A DNA stretch of 64,000 nucleotides from Hysterangium stoloniferum (taxonomy: Eukaryota; Basidiomycota; Agaricomycetes; Hysterangiales; Hysterangiaceae), in the NCBI GenBank assembly GCA_015178975.1, contig WHVD01000047.1:496001-560000 (forward strand). The letters run 5' to 3'. A program made the translations under genes and the position numbers. Below, piece after piece: positions 45,501-58,405 of the stretch. Position 1 is the stretch's first letter; every line of letters begins with the position of its first letter. The notes beneath the pieces are model-generated. The model ran no database searches. It worked only from the letters and a program-made list of their open reading frames with translations, and was not told the origin of the DNA.

Positions 45501-48500
45501 AAAGTGGCAATGGCGTGTATGGATACGATGATGTTTGAACAATTACGAGGGACGTCAGAGTCTTCCGCAGCGACCAAGCGTAGACGTAATTGCCGGGCGA
45601 GCATAGACGCAGAATTACGCTTCGAATCTTGTCACATAAAACCTAAGCATTGCTATCTTATTTTAATAACTTCACTTACCATCAATACCCTGCGAGACTG
45701 TAACAACCTCAAAGGACTCCATCCGTGTCAAGCTTTCTTGGAGCTTCTTGACCAATGTGGCAAAAGGTGTTTGCCCATTGGGGGAATCACTACCAGAAGG
45801 ACCTCGGTCAATAAATGTCTCAAACAACAATTGTTGTCTTCTCTTCGGGCCCACTGAAAAATGATTAGAGCAAAGTCACTCAGAGATGGAGGCGAACTAA
45901 GGCATACCAATGCGGTCGTCGGCAGTAGCAAACTCTAACAACCCATCGACCAAACCACTCTGTAGAAGCTCGAAACTCGACACCGAGGTATTAGGTGACG
46001 CAAACAAGTCTGCAATATGGTGAAGATTCTGCCGCAACACATCTTCCTTTGCATGTGGCTCCGAAATACCCACAACTAAAGAACGCAATTGAGCAAATAC
46101 CGCATCTTCGAGCTCCACTGTCCCACTGAGATACTTGAACCGAACAACGCGTGCACGCATTGTCACAGCGTCTTGAGGATCCAATGCGTGCGTTGAGCGT
46201 CTGGTGGGAGGGAGAACGACGGCTGGGGGTGGAGGGAGACCCTCTGCAGTAGCAAAAGGCTCCGCTGGGGATGGCTCATCCTTAGGTTTCGGGGTAAGTT
46301 TTTGATCGGCAATCATCTCTATCTCGTGCAATACCCCCTCTCTGCGGAATGCGCCCTTGTACTCCGAGGGCATTTTATATAGCAGAAGTTCCACTAGCTG
46401 CAAGGCGCTGAGTACAAGGGTCGGATGATCTCTTGTAGATAAAATGGATCCAACAAAACTCGCCACAGGAACGCACTATACCATGTCAAAACGAAGAACC
46501 AAACTAAAATATACAAAAAAATTAAATCACCTTCAAAGCATTCTTGAGATCGTCGCCATCAAGGAAACTGACAGCTTTAAGCAACGCCGTCAACGTCTTC
46601 GTACGAACATGCGACGCCACGCTAGCGGCATACACATCGACAAGCACAGGAACGAGGAGTTTTGTGAATAAAGCCACCAGCTCCAGTTTCGACCGTAGGA
46701 GTTCCATGCGACTCACTGGGGCTTCTTTCGCGGAGCTGGATTCGGCAGGCTCTGTATTACGAGAATGTGCCGATTCATCGGGAGTTGGAGCATTATCTTC
46801 TGGAAGAGACGGCGTTGGAGCTTTGGACGGGGCAGCAGACGAAGCCGCAGAAGCTGCGCGCTGCGCTGCCCGCTCAGCTTTGGCCTTGACCTTGACCAAA
46901 CGAGCAAGCGATTTTTCCGTATATCCCTTATTATCAAATACACCATCTTAAAAAGTTGTGATTAGCTTCATGAGACATAGATATGTTGAGGCAGCATCCT
47001 ACCTTTCGGTAAAGGCGGCATGAGTTCTGAAATGAGACTCAGTGCCTCTTCAACCTGATCCTTTGGTCGATGAGCCAAATTCTCCATCACGGCCATATCT
47101 GCCAAACCTCCGCCGAAGCCCTGCCCCCCCGATGCGGCGCCCTCATCTTTATGACTGCTATTCTGAGGTGGAAGAACACCCGTTAGGATTTGATACAATA
47201 TATCGACGACATCTGCTTCAAGTAGAGCCACAGAGATCTTGGGGCTGGCTTTCGCTGCTGTACCAAGGGCACGGAGGAAGAGCATGTACGTATTAGACGA
47301 GATCAACGGTGAGCCGCCTGCAGGCAGGAGCAGCGCGTGAATGGCGCGGATCAGATCGGTATCAATAAGTGTCTCTAAAAGGCCAGGAGAAGTGCGATGG
47401 TAGGACTCGATGATGCGGATTACGCAGAGGCACGCATATTCAACAAGTCTTTGGTCTGAGTATCCTAAGACGTTTCTCAAGATGGGAAAAACATCACGGA
47501 TCATTGTGAAGCTGTCTGGAGATGCATTGCGGCAACAATTGGAAGCCGCTTGGAGAGCAGTACGCTGGACTGTCGTAGAGAAAAAGTCGAGGTAGTTAAG
47601 TAGAGCAGCAAGCCCGCCTTCACGGACAATGGCACTGGGATATTCCTCAGAGATTTTCTCCAGAGTCTGATAAAGGTGTAGTTAGCAACAATCTGGATGC
47701 AGCATTTTTTTTAAAAGACGTACACTGAGCGTTTGTTCTGCGAGGTCGATGTAAGAAATCTCAACAAGTTTACTGCATAACACCGGCACGGCGCCGTGAT
47801 AGACAACGGTGTGAGCAGAACCAGGCATGGCCTCCATGAGGTTAGCCAGACATCTACATGCAAGGACTTGCGCTTCGAGATTATCGTCGCCGGGGAATGC
47901 CCCGCCTGCACTCATAGCGAGGGCAGCAGCAAGAGCAACGTCCTCATCATGAGCATGAGGAACATCTTCGTCATCATCATGTGCAGCTTCTCCCTTACCG
48001 CCCATGATCTTAACCAACTCTTTCACGAAGGCATCCACTTGGAAGTAACCAGAAAGGGTATCTTCCGTACTGATACTAAGCACTTCGCTGAGTTCTTGAA
48101 GAGCAACGAGCCGTGTGGTTGGATCGGCGGCGGGCTTGATGTTGTTCAAGATGGTCTTGAGCCGATTTGAGAGCGTGACCATGTACGATCCCATGCCACG
48201 GAAGTCTCCAAAAAGTGCGAGCGCTGCACCTTCATCGATCCCACCAGGTGCACTGCTGGCGCCGGCGCCACCACCACCACCACTGTTCTCTTCGTCTTCA
48301 TCATCATCATCATCTTCATCATCATCCTTATGGTGATCTTCTTCATCGTCACTTCTGTCTTCGACGTCCATCATCTCAACATCTTCGTCTTCCATTCTGG
48401 ATGCTGAAGATGAAGCAGCTGCAGCTGCCTTGGCTTTTACTGCAGACGATTTTCCTTTTGTAGATACTGTACGACTCTGTTTTTTTGGCATACTCCCTGC

Positions 48501-48933
48501 GGCTTTTCTAGAACGTAAAGCGTATGGGGCTGGAGAAGCTGCTTGTTCGAGGTCGGAGTCGGGATCGGGAGCGGCGCGTTTCTTGCCCTTGGGATCTCGT
48601 ACTGGTTCACTAATAGTAAGTGGGGAAGTTGTGGCTGGAACAGTGGTACGGCGTGCCCTGGATATGATAAATTAACAGAAAAAAGAGTGTTTTGCGTCAT
48701 TTTTCATACCGTTTGCTGGGTCTTGTGCTTGAATCGTCTGGGACTGCCTTGCCTTTCCCCTTTGAGTCGGATTGGTCTAGCTGTGCTGTAGAACGGGTTC
48801 TGCGGAGTGAGTTTGATTTAGAAGATGAGGCTGGGTCGTCTTTGGTTTGTTTTACTCTTGTGCTGGATCTAGTTTGTCTTGTGTCTCGCGAGTTAGATGC
48901 AAAAGCTGATGATTGATTTGGTTCGAGTTCCAT
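42591..48933 (-). CDS. UFD4: HECT-type E3 ubiquitin ligase, UFD4/TRIP12 family
   Basis: It takes ubiquitin from an E2 onto its active cysteine and passes it to substrates of the ubiquitin-fusion-degradation pathway. Exon 1 (48933-48710) starts [21 protein letters not shown] basic and then acidic low-complexity region follows (Glu/Asp run near 48260-48360). Next come ARM-like repeats ([30 protein letters not shown]), as in TRIP12, then a long middle region with [13 protein letters not shown]. The C-terminal HECT domain contains [11 protein letters not shown] and the catalytic block [15 protein letters not shown] (Cys codon at 42693-42695), ending VGSFHLS. The many frame shifts on the minus strand are explained by about 20 introns. 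I did not fix all boundaries; length should be roughly 1,800 residues. The acidic run is encoded by a near-perfect (ATC)n/(TCT)n patch that could vary in length between strains. Confidence 0.93.
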
Positions 48934-50106
48934 TTAGTTCATGCCTTGGCCACTGGGGACAACGACTAGCAAGATCAAGGACTCAATAGTCCATCGATCC
49001 GCTGTAGTGAGTTCGAGGTGGATGGGTGGCAGTGGACAAGTGAGGCGGCGCTGCTGAGGCGCTGACTCTGAATTTAGAGTCCGTGTTGAAATACATATGT
49101 CTTATAATGATGCAAAACCTCACAATTACTTTGAATATTGGATAGACACTGATTATGGAAATAAAAAATCTAGTTGATGGCTCCCTACTAGAATTAGAGG
49201 TTGAATAATTTTGAATTACTTATCATGATTTCAGGAAAACATCATGCCATGTACGAATCTACATATATTGGTGCGTTTCAAGCAAAGAAGTTCAATTCAC
49301 GGAGTAATATTGCGTCAGATCCTACTAGTACTCATGTTTGTTGATGGGAAGCAACGTTCGCAATATTAATTGGCCTGTTGGCCCAATCTAAGTAGTACAT
49401 GTAAGTACTATCCATCGATTCAAGCGAAGCGCCCCCCGCTCAAATCTGTCGGCGAAATCTCAAGCTGTTTATTTTGTTCACGTAGATGTGCAGTGGGTGC
49501 AGTGGGAGTAGACTGAGATTAGTCTGATAGGCGACACGAAAAAACGTAGTGAAAGACAGTTGCATGGTTCATGAAACTATCAGAGAATCTTACACATGTA
49601 TTTGCATCGGATCCCTTAGCGATCAGATCCGGTCCAATAGCAAGCTGCAGGGCTGCAGGGTAAGCGATATAGCCAGCTTCAACTGGCTCGTGCCGAGCAG
49701 ATTGTTTAGGGTTACAAAGTAAGGGGAAGGAAGAAAAGACATAAATTTATAGAGTCGTCACTATATAGTATACACTGTTCAGGTTTTGCACGCAGCAGTT
49801 AAGCTCTATCTTGCAGTAGTACAATATTCCCAGCTTTGGTCACTCTCCCCTTAAATCTTGAGTAACTCTAAATCAATCACTGAAAACTTATCGTAGCGAT
49901 GATGCTCGATTTCAAATCGACGCAGCATTCGTGTCTGTTCGGTGATCATTATCCTCAAGCTTGGAATGTCTCCCAGACAATCTGATAAGGTTGATTGTTG
50001 TTGCCAATAACAAATTAAGACAACTATTGAGACGTGCATCCCTACGGGGTTCGGGGAGCTTTATAACAATTCCAAATCATCTTAAATTAAAGAAACGTGT
50101 ATAGGG
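48934..50106. other. Intergenic spacer
   Basis: About 1.2 kb without a recognisable gene: promoter side of the HECT ligase and 3' side of the lipase gene. One short frame (49851-50039, minus) is not supported. Confidence 0.5.
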
Positions 50107-51681
50107 TTACAACTCAAAATTATGTGCCAAATGTCGCAAAACGCCTTCTCCCCGTTTATGCAACACGAATCGTTTCACATCCCGTGAAACAATCGTCGCA
50201 TGCGAATTGGTGATGGGGTGAATGAAGACAAAGTGCTTCCGCAGCTGTGGTAAGCTATTCAATGAGGTAGCCATACGATGCTGTCTGGCAGTAAGAATCG
50301 TTTCATGCGTGGCAGGTGCAGAAGTTTCTGATTCAGTGATTGGTTCGCCAGGGTCATCGAGAATATCGGCAACCGCGTCATCGACATTTTTCTCTATAGA
50401 GCGTAACATGTTACTGAGTGTGTCGGTTCTTGAAGGATCTGTTTCCAAGAGCCTGATTCTTGCGCGGGAAGCACGGGCATCTAGTCCAAGGCGAACGGCC
50501 AGCACGCCCACCATGACAGGGAAGAGAACCGGGATGAAAACCATAAATATCTACATAGCATGTAGTGAATGATTCATTGGCACACCATTACTGGAGATAT
50601 ATACGTACAATGTTGCCAGGGAATCGGAATTGTAGGGCGGGAGGAAGCCATGGTCCACGGAACTTCATGTTGTGGTAATAAGCTAAAGATAGGACAGAAG
50701 GATTAGGTTTCGGCGGAGGGGATGATGGTAATTCAAACGATTCTAAGATAGGATCGTATTGTTCACTGAAGCGTCTGTGGCAAATAAAAAAGAAATTCCC
50801 CGTCAACAAAGTTGCTTGCAATCAGATGGTACAGAGACGTGCAATACGATTCCATTTGTATCGTGATCCAAGAACGGATCCACAGCCTCGATAGCAGCCG
50901 TAACAAAAGGCACAGTACGATCATTTACTGCATTTGCGTATATAGTTATATGGGGAAACAAAGATAATCCCTGGAAAAATACGTGATCTATGACATGCGT
51001 CAATATACAATTTAAAGAAATTGTTAGAATTAACTCGCCTTTATCCGCCATGACCTCAATGAGCGGTTTACCCGTTCCAGCCCATTCATCCACGCCATAG
51101 AAATGTTCTCCAGTCCGCGAAAGGAAATGGGGCCCAAGTCGAGCAAACAGCCTCGCACGGAAATTTCCAGTACGAGTGAGGCCAAGATGAGGCGTCGCAA
51201 CCGTTACAAAATTGACAGGCTCAACATCTTCAAAGAACTTCTTTGAATAAAGGACGCTGCGTAAAAATATTTCAGACATTCTCGCGAACTGGACGTTCCG
51301 GTGGGACACCTACCCAATCAAATAGCGCGCCAACAAGCCTCCTAGGCTGTATCCAACCACAGAAAATCGAGTCACTTTCCGTATTCCATCGTGTTCAAGT
51401 TCCGCCACCCTTTCGACTACCTGACTACCGGTATGAGGGTCGAACGGGGAGTTCCCTAACAATTAACGCACCTCTTCTGCAATCCGCTCAGCCCCCCAAT
51501 CTATGCCATCATAAGTGGATTGGTCTCGGTTTGTCTGTGCCACTAGCACCTCTAGCCTAATATCGCCTTCTAGCGTTCCTGGGGCATAGGTCTCCGTCAT
51601 AATTCTATGCATCTCTGCAAGATGTGTAGGGTTCCCCCACATTCCATGAATCAACACCAAAAAATGAATCTTTGATTCCAT
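50107..51681 (-). CDS. DUF676 serine esterase / lipase (Rog1-Lpl1 type)
   Basis: The start MESKIHFLVLIHGMWGNPTHL (51681) has the HG oxyanion-hole motif of this alpha/beta hydrolase family. After the first intron (about 51416-51470) comes FSVVGYSLGGLLARYLIG with nucleophile motif G-Y-S-L-G. FVTVATPHLGLTRTG and YANAVNDRTVPF then supply the DUF676 signature and the likely acid region. Near the C-terminus, NSHATIVSRD carries the likely catalytic histidine. A hydrophobic segment (VFIPVLFPVMVGVLAVRL) near 50490-50540 suggests membrane or lipid-droplet attachment. The relatives are yeast Rog1 and the phospholipase Lpl1. Substrate not known. The end is LAHNFEL at 50107. Confidence 0.88.
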
Positions 51682-53230
51682 GGATTATACGGTTTAACAG
51701 GTATCAAAAGGGTTGGCAATAAGAGATATAGTACAGGAGAAAGCCAGTGCGGACCGACCATATATAGATTACTGTGGTTTATGATGGGGACCCCAGAGTT
51801 CGGCGAGCTACGCTTTACATAATTGTTCCCCTAAAAGCAGGCTCGCATTAAAAATGCTCATGTGGCAATGTGGCACCTCTGTGTGTTTCGTCATGTGCAC
51901 AAAACCTTGTATTCATGTGTCTTATTTAAACAGGGGTTGTGCATACCTTACTTACAGGAAAGAATTTATTCAGTCTTGTTTTCACTGAACTCACTCGAAG
52001 TTTAACCTACACCAGTCAGCAGTGGTTGGCACACAACGGTTAGCCAACGGATATCCAAACTCCTGTATCAACAAATGCAGGTGGCCTTTATAAGGAAAAA
52101 TCCAAATTTGTTCCCCGCACTTCAAGGTTGTGGCATTTGTGATGTGTAAACAGTGGTAATTTAGTGTGAATGGCACAGCTTGAATAAAGTGCGGACACAA
52201 ATGCGTGGTATGTAGGACCAGAGAGTCAGGGATAAAGCATTCATTCACTGTTGCCTATAATACTTTAACTCTAGTAGATGGAAGAATAGGTGAGCACTCA
52301 TTTAGCTATCATTTTGTCCACGACACATTTGAAGCCGCTGATCATAAATCTCGGTAAAAAGTCAAGAATTTAACTTAGACACAATTAGCCATCAAGAGGC
52401 TTGAGAGGGGAAGAATTTGCTATATAACAGATTTACTGAACGCTGGATTATGCTAAGAGTAAATAAACAGGTCTGAATTCCACGACATCTGAAAGACATC
52501 ATGTTTAAATCATTTGTGGTCCCGCTGCAGTGCAATTTGTCAATATCTGTGCGCGGTTCTCATGTCAGCCATTGTGAAATCCGGCCAGCTCACTTTCAAT
52601 AAAATATTAATGGCCCGGAATGAGAAGTGGCTTTCATGACGATCATCTCTCCGTCTTTACAATCACTCTGACACACTGCCTAATACAGAGGATGCCTGTG
52701 GTTGGAGTCTGCGAGCATAGAAGCTGTGGGACTCCCGCGTTGTCTCAGATGATTGATTCTGAGATTGAAGTAAATTTGGGTATATATAAAGGTCATATAG
52801 TTAGCGTTATACAATACTGTGCTTTGCCCTTATGCATTGAGACTCCCAAATTGTTTGACAGCCTGTGAATCCAAATTTTAAAGATCCGTACTTAAGGGGG
52901 GTTAAGCCTTGGAAAGGTGGTTATGTTATTGCAAATGGAGCTGCTGCGAGAGGACGATCTAGTCGTTGTCAAGGAGCGACGATCAGTCTGGACAATCAAA
53001 GCGGCGGTCCCAGCGACAGACATCACCTGTTCAAGGCAAAGCCACTTTTTGGTTGAAATTCGAGGCCGGGGAGAGGTTTAAGATTTGGCCAAGATACGCA
53101 GGGATGGTGAGGTAGACGGGTCTCCCTGGACGCCGTCACCTAAGTTTCGGAAAATGCCTAGCTCGCTCGATAAGCGACAAACTAGTACTCTCTTCGTGCA
53201 GTTGGGAACCGGACACGCACCTCTAAAATA
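51682..53230. other. Gene-poor interval
   Basis: No gene supported. A minus-strand frame at 51991-52248 and plus-strand frames at 52620-52868 and 52865-53056 lack family marks. The last may be part of the LINE that follows, but I could not match it to a LINE domain. Confidence 0.4.
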
Positions 53231-53234
53231 AACA

Positions 53235-54750
53235 TCTCCACCAGATAAATCGCAGACCAAACAGAGTTGGACAACACGATAGTTTTCCTCTCAGGCGAAG
53301 ATGGCCTGGAGGTTCCAAAAGAAATCCTGAAAATGTGGTGTAAAGCATCTGGGGCAAAGTTCAACATGAATAAAACAGCTATTATACAAATTGGACCTGC
53401 GGATCACAGACAGCGGGTAGTGGCTACAAGGCGGCTACCCCGGACTATGCACCGATAGCGATGAAAATAAAAGTAGCAAAAGATGGGGGAAACGCCTCAT
53501 CAACATTGAAGTGAGAAACCAGGCAGTAGAGCTCATTAAATTAAAGCCCTACCTGGACACGAGTAATCATAGATCTAGGTGGGGCGGGTTGGTAGACAAG
53601 ATCCTAAAGAGAAACATTAGCCGAAAAAATGGGAAGGTTGACAAAAACTTTGCCCTGAACACATTCCTACAAAACTGGGAGCCTAAACTGGAAAGCAATA
53701 GAACCGTTGTTCTGTAGTCGCCAGTAAGAATGATCCAGGCTGCACATAAGGCCTGTATAGTGTTGGATGCCCTCGAAATCGCCCTAGGGGTCAGAAATAC
53801 TAGTAGCATGCCGATTTGGTACCATATCGGGATGAGACCACACTCGGAGTGGAATAGCAAATGGACTAAGTGCCAGAGAAATAATCATGGAATAAGGACA
53901 ACCTTAGACATGGTGACGAAAACGCTGTGGCTGGCAGCGGCATATTTTTCAGAGAAGTGGACCAAAGAAACCTAGCCCAACGCAAACAATGCAGGAGAAA
54001 CTGTCGCAATACTGGTGGCAGCCCGAAGAATCCACCCTAGCAAAGACCTTTTGATCCGATCAGACTCCAAGTATGTACTTAACTCCCTGACGCGCGATCT
54101 AGCAAAGCACGAGAATGAAGGGTGCGAGGAGTAGTGAGCTCCTACAGATAGCCCTGGCTGCCTTGTGGAGAAACGAGGGGGAATGACTTTCTGTGTAAAG
54201 GTGAATGAACATAGTGGGGATGTAAGGAATGAAGGAACAGATGCCCTTGCAGCTCAGGGGGCAGCAAAAACCTTCCCGAGGATGTTACATTTGGACATAG
54301 AGGATACTTTCAAAGTTTGGGGGATCCAATCTCTCATTTACAGGGGTCTCCTAGAGATGTGGCCAACCCCTGTGAGAAATGCGACGGCTGACATGGCAGA
54401 CAGACTCCAATTTGAGATAGAAGACTGGTCAGGACGACGTTCAACGGAGGGGCGACTATGGAAGTCAACCAGAAATTGACACATCCACAGAAACATACGA
54501 AACTCTCTATGGAAATCGTAGCATTACTCCCATCGACTCAGCCAATTATGGAGTAATATCCAGTCCTACACACACTAGTAGGCTAGTATACGTAAATGCA
54601 TTTCCCTGGGTGCGGTATGTCACAGATGCCATATGAACCCTGTTTCCTGTATGTGCCTCTGCGAACCAGTGAACTTTTGGGGTTGGGCGAGTGGCGTGGC
54701 TACTTGGCCCTTCCCCTAAAGTTCCACAAAATAAATAAATAAATAAACAT
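53235..54750 (+). mobile_element. Decayed LINE (non-LTR retrotransposon): RT 3' part, RNase H and tail
   Basis: The text starts within the reverse transcriptase, where NTIVFLSGEDGLEVPKEIL follows the expected catalytic box position; the usual A-D-D is replaced by ADQT. It continues KMWCKASGAKFNMNKTAIIQIG. Two further frames carry the region after the RT (MPIWYHIGMRP, NNHGIRTTLDM). An RNase H domain follows: IRSDSKYVLNSLTRDLAKHENEG, then VNEHSGDVRNEGTDALAAQGAAKTF. The 3' end is an (AAAT)n-type tail at about 54727-54745. Stops and frame changes are present throughout and the 5' half is missing, so it is 5'-truncated and dead. The RT-RNase H layout fits LINEs common in Agaricomycetes. Confidence 0.8.
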
Positions 54751-55030
54751 CTTCACCGACTCGATGCCTGGAAAACACCTTTGGCGAAGGGTGCGTGCCG
54801 GGGGGGGAGGAGGAACGCCGTTAAACTACGCGATGATCTGCCCAGATACCGAGTGCAAGTGAGGAACCAAGAGAAGTTCATGTTCACGAGCTTCCTATCA
54901 AACGAGCAGCCAATTCCGGCGTTACTGCGATATGCGGATGCAACTGGACGACTTCAGCAAACCTTCAAACCACATACCAGATCTGCTAGAATCAGACAAG
55001 CAGCAGCCAATGCATAACCAACTAACTCAT

Positions 55031-55128
55031 GCGCAACTCTCTATCAGACGTGCGCGCAACTCTCTACCAGACGTACGCGCAACTCTCTACCAGACGTACG
55101 CGCAACTCTCTACCAGACGTACGCGCAC
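55031..55128 (+). repeat. 23-bp tandem repeat, about four copies
   Basis: The unit GCGCAACTCTCTACCAGACGTAC runs in tandem. The first copy has two changes (ATCAGACGTGC). It is open in one frame as an imperfect peptide repeat, but there is no gene around it. Confidence 0.85.
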
Positions 55129-55140
55129 GCCTCACTGCAA

Positions 55141-57855
55141 CACTAAGAGGAATCCAGCTTCCTAAATTGAAATAATACACAAATTTTAAGACAAATATAT
55201 TACGGCTTTGCGTTGTAGCCCATGACGAATCAGCATGTCTGAAAGTACTGCAAGTCTCGCCAACCCCTACGTCATACGCAACTGCGGGCCACTCTAAATT
55301 TGGACAGCCTAATGTGGGAAAACTTACGGTTACTTATCTTAACTCCCGCAAAAATCCAGCATGTCAGTCTACAATGCCGTAAAGAATCGTTTGTTGAGGC
55401 AGACTCAGGGTTCTGTCAGCATTCTAGGGGGCAAGTCAGCCTTCAGGGGCTCATTTTATGTCAAACCATGCCAAACAACGTCAAGTTAAACCCTGTTAAT
55501 TTAATTTTCATTGGAAGTGATGTGGCACGAGGCAAATATTGGAGTATTGTTGGGTCACGGGCTGTGAGAGCGAGTTTGTTCTTCTGGACTGTGAGAGTCA
55601 GAGTCAGGTGCGTGATCAATCCGGGTAAAGAATTGAATTGAATTGAAAACGACCATTTTGGTTCCGACATCCAAGACCCAAAATTCGAGCTTTGGGATAT
55701 GGCCTCAATAGTGATAGATGATTATCGAGGATCCGGGTGTCATGTGTGGTTCGGAAGGATCTAACCGACGGTTCAATGGTTAACCAGGCTGCGAATCATG
55801 TTATTAACTAATTGGTAGAAAAAGCATGGTATTAGGGTGGAAAACATCTACGAATTGGAACCGGGCCCACCAGAACAATGGAATGTACGAGTATCAATCA
55901 GTCTTCATTGCGATCCAAGAGTTTATTAGGTGTTGGGCACTATAGAACAGCCCACATTAATAGTTATATGCAAGTGTATAATCAGTGCTCTCGATTCCTG
56001 AAAACTGGAAAGGGGAGTCAACTTCTTTTAAATCAAGGCCCAGTAGTGAAAGTTTTTCCAGCTTCCAAATTGGAAAGTCGAGAATCAGCCTCTTGGACGA
56101 CTCGTTCGACACTCAATAACCAGTCAGAGTTTACATGCGCAATTTGAATATAATTAGCTAGTATAGCGGTGAATAAACCACCACCTGGCAGGTGAGCTCG
56201 GGTCAATGACATCTCTAAACCTGGTGTGGGAAAGCTGGCAAGAGTTGTGTCAAACTGGACATGAGATAAAAGCATCGCCGCACGACCAACCAACGAGTTG
56301 TTAAGCTTTGGCACCGAATTATTGCCAATTTGCGTGGCTTTGGCTGGCACTTAATATTGCGACACATGTCACCGCCAAGTGCTACTTACCTTGATTGCAA
56401 ACACAAGTACGCACGCGACACCCGGTACAAGTCACGGTTTCAAACCTTCTTCTGGTCTAGAATGAACCAACCCCCTGCGTACATTCACAGAGTTTTAGAC
56501 CTTGTTGATTGTAGTCCAAATGTATATAAATTACTGTGAAAGCACCTACTCCTCATAATATGATAAACTTGGCCAAATGGCCTCTGAGTAGGCGATACTG
56601 CATTAGGATAGGCGGGCATTCCAGATTGGGATTAATATGTATTCACCCATATATAATGTCCTAAGGGGATTCGATGGTAAATGTACCTATAAAAATGTGG
56701 TCAGAGTGTGAGTAGTACGTAAATATCATGAACAATTGCCCTTACTGGTGTTTATTGGTGTTGATTGGACCTGTAAAGAGAGTGTGCCTGAACATGATGA
56801 GGGATGATGTGGTACTTTGTGGAGAAGCACAATGGTGCTTAAAGTGGAGTTCAAAAAATAACATAAAGTCCCTTGCAAGAGCTATTTAAAAGGCATATAT
56901 GCAGCGTAAAGCCGGGTGATTACAGCTAATCTTATCAACACTTGACGGATCAAAGCCATAAATCCTCAAGGTTTTTGAGATTGTCATAGCCAGTAATGGA
57001 TAGTTATTGGTAGTTTTATTAAATTGGTTGTATGATTAGACCGGTAGAGCAATTGGTGGATATGTTACAAATTTAGATGCAAACATGAACTCCTTACATA
57101 TCAAAATGATACACTAATCAAAAGGTTCAAAATTTCGTGAAAGGCCCCGTTTTCCCGGGTCTGAATAGCTATAGACAGGTCTACTCAGATCTCGTCTATT
57201 CAGACTTGGTCCCAAAACACTGTGATTTGTAGGGCATGATTCTGGAATACAGGGAGTCGTGATTATATATAAGAACCTGAAGCTGAAGCCGAAGAGAACT
57301 ATAATGACAGCTCTGGATTATCCGATGTAATACTTGCAGGAAGCCATGTATCCATCTCCTTCGCTTCGGCGGTTCTTGGAGGTCCTTTGAATTGCCATTT
57401 AATAATAATACGTGGTGTTCTTAGTTCCTGATGTCAAATACGGGGATGGCACTGGATAGTTTTGGAACCCGTGATATAAGGTTTGATCAATAATTCCTTA
57501 CTCTAGAGAGGCTGCCAATAGTGATGTTTTGAAGGCACTGGGGGGTTTGAGATGTACACGTGAGTCTCTAATAACATCCGACGATTCACAATCTCGTGAT
57601 TATTGTTTCTGGCTATTATATTACAAAAAAAGAGCAAAGGACTGCGGTCCCATCAAGTTACCGATGGCGGCCATAGTATGTTTCCGACGCTGCCGATCAT
57701 CCAGGCGGTGCTGAAGATGCGTGTAAGGTCTTAAATTGTAAATGATGGACAGAATTCCGACCGAACGTCATGTATAGCTCCGTTTAGTTAACTTAATGCT
57801 CAAGAATTAATTCTATGGCACTTCATCCGATGATGTTACATAAGCGAGAAAGTAT
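55141..57855. other. Gene-poor interval with worn repeats
   Basis: I find no supportable gene in 2.7 kb. Open frames at 55300-55641, 55878-56147 and 56033-56350 (minus) have no recognisable domain. Confidence 0.4.
55530..55650 (+). mobile_element. Possible LINE 3' end
   Basis: GTGCGTGATCAATCCGGGTAAAG followed by GAATTGAATTGAATTGAAAA looks like the 3' end of a second LINE with a (TTGAA)n tail. The element upstream is too worn to delimit. Confidence 0.35.
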
Positions 57856-57857
57856 CC

Positions 57858-57990
57858 CACAGTTAGTATAATCCCACGGTAGTATAATCTCACAGACAGT
57901 AGTATAATCTCACAGACAGTAGTATAATCTCACAGACAGTAGTATAATCTCACAGTAGTAGAATATCAATAGTATAATCCCACAGTAGTA
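57858..57990 (+). repeat. 20-bp tandem repeat, about four full copies plus variants
   Basis: The unit ACAGTAGTATAATCTCACAG repeats from about 57890 to 57955, flanked by looser AGTATAATCCCACAGTAG variants on both sides. It lies about 420 bp upstream of the dioxygenase start codon. Confidence 0.85.
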
Positions 57991-58405
57991 TACAAGGTGA
58001 GTTGCCGTGAGCTACCCCACCCATTAAGGTTCGAGTGACGAAACTAGGGGTTAATTGCGCCAAAATTCAATTGTGATGGTTGGAGTGAGTTCCTAAGCTT
58101 TCAATGGAATGAGAGTTGACGTGAAAATGACGATCGTATTCGCAGTATCCGAACATTCAATTGATCCGGTTTTATCCTGTTTTAGGAGCCGCTTGCTGTG
58201 GAAGCACGGCATAGCAATTGAGGCTCGATTCAGTAAATGGGATATGAGACTCTTCATTTGAATTATGGGCTATCCAAGTCTCAATTCATTTCTCTCCCTT
58301 GTAGCCGGTGTTTGACAGCTCTTATCATGCCTGTCCTTCCATTGGGCGTAAATAAAAGGACTACGACCTTGACTTGGTTATTGACCTCCATCCCCATCTA
58401 CTGCT
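57991..58405 (+). promoter_or_regulatory. Upstream region of the dioxygenase gene
   Basis: No gene. GGGCGTAAATAAAAGGAC at about 58344-58361, 45-60 bp before the start codon, is the only TATA-like candidate. Confidence 0.3.

Noticed and set aside
48115-48463. Histidine- and serine-rich frames opposite the HECT ligase
   Set aside because: They are antisense readings of the acidic triplet tract.
53235-54750. Intact reverse transcriptase gene
   Set aside because: The catalytic box is altered, the 5' half is missing and the frame is broken repeatedly; this is a dead LINE.
56033-56350. Minus-strand 105-residue frame in the gene-poor interval
   Set aside because: No recognisable motif and it sits among worn repeats; not reported as a gene.
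57858-57990. CRISPR-like array
   Set aside because: Copies are directly adjacent without unique spacers, and the genome is eukaryotic; it is a simple tandem repeat.
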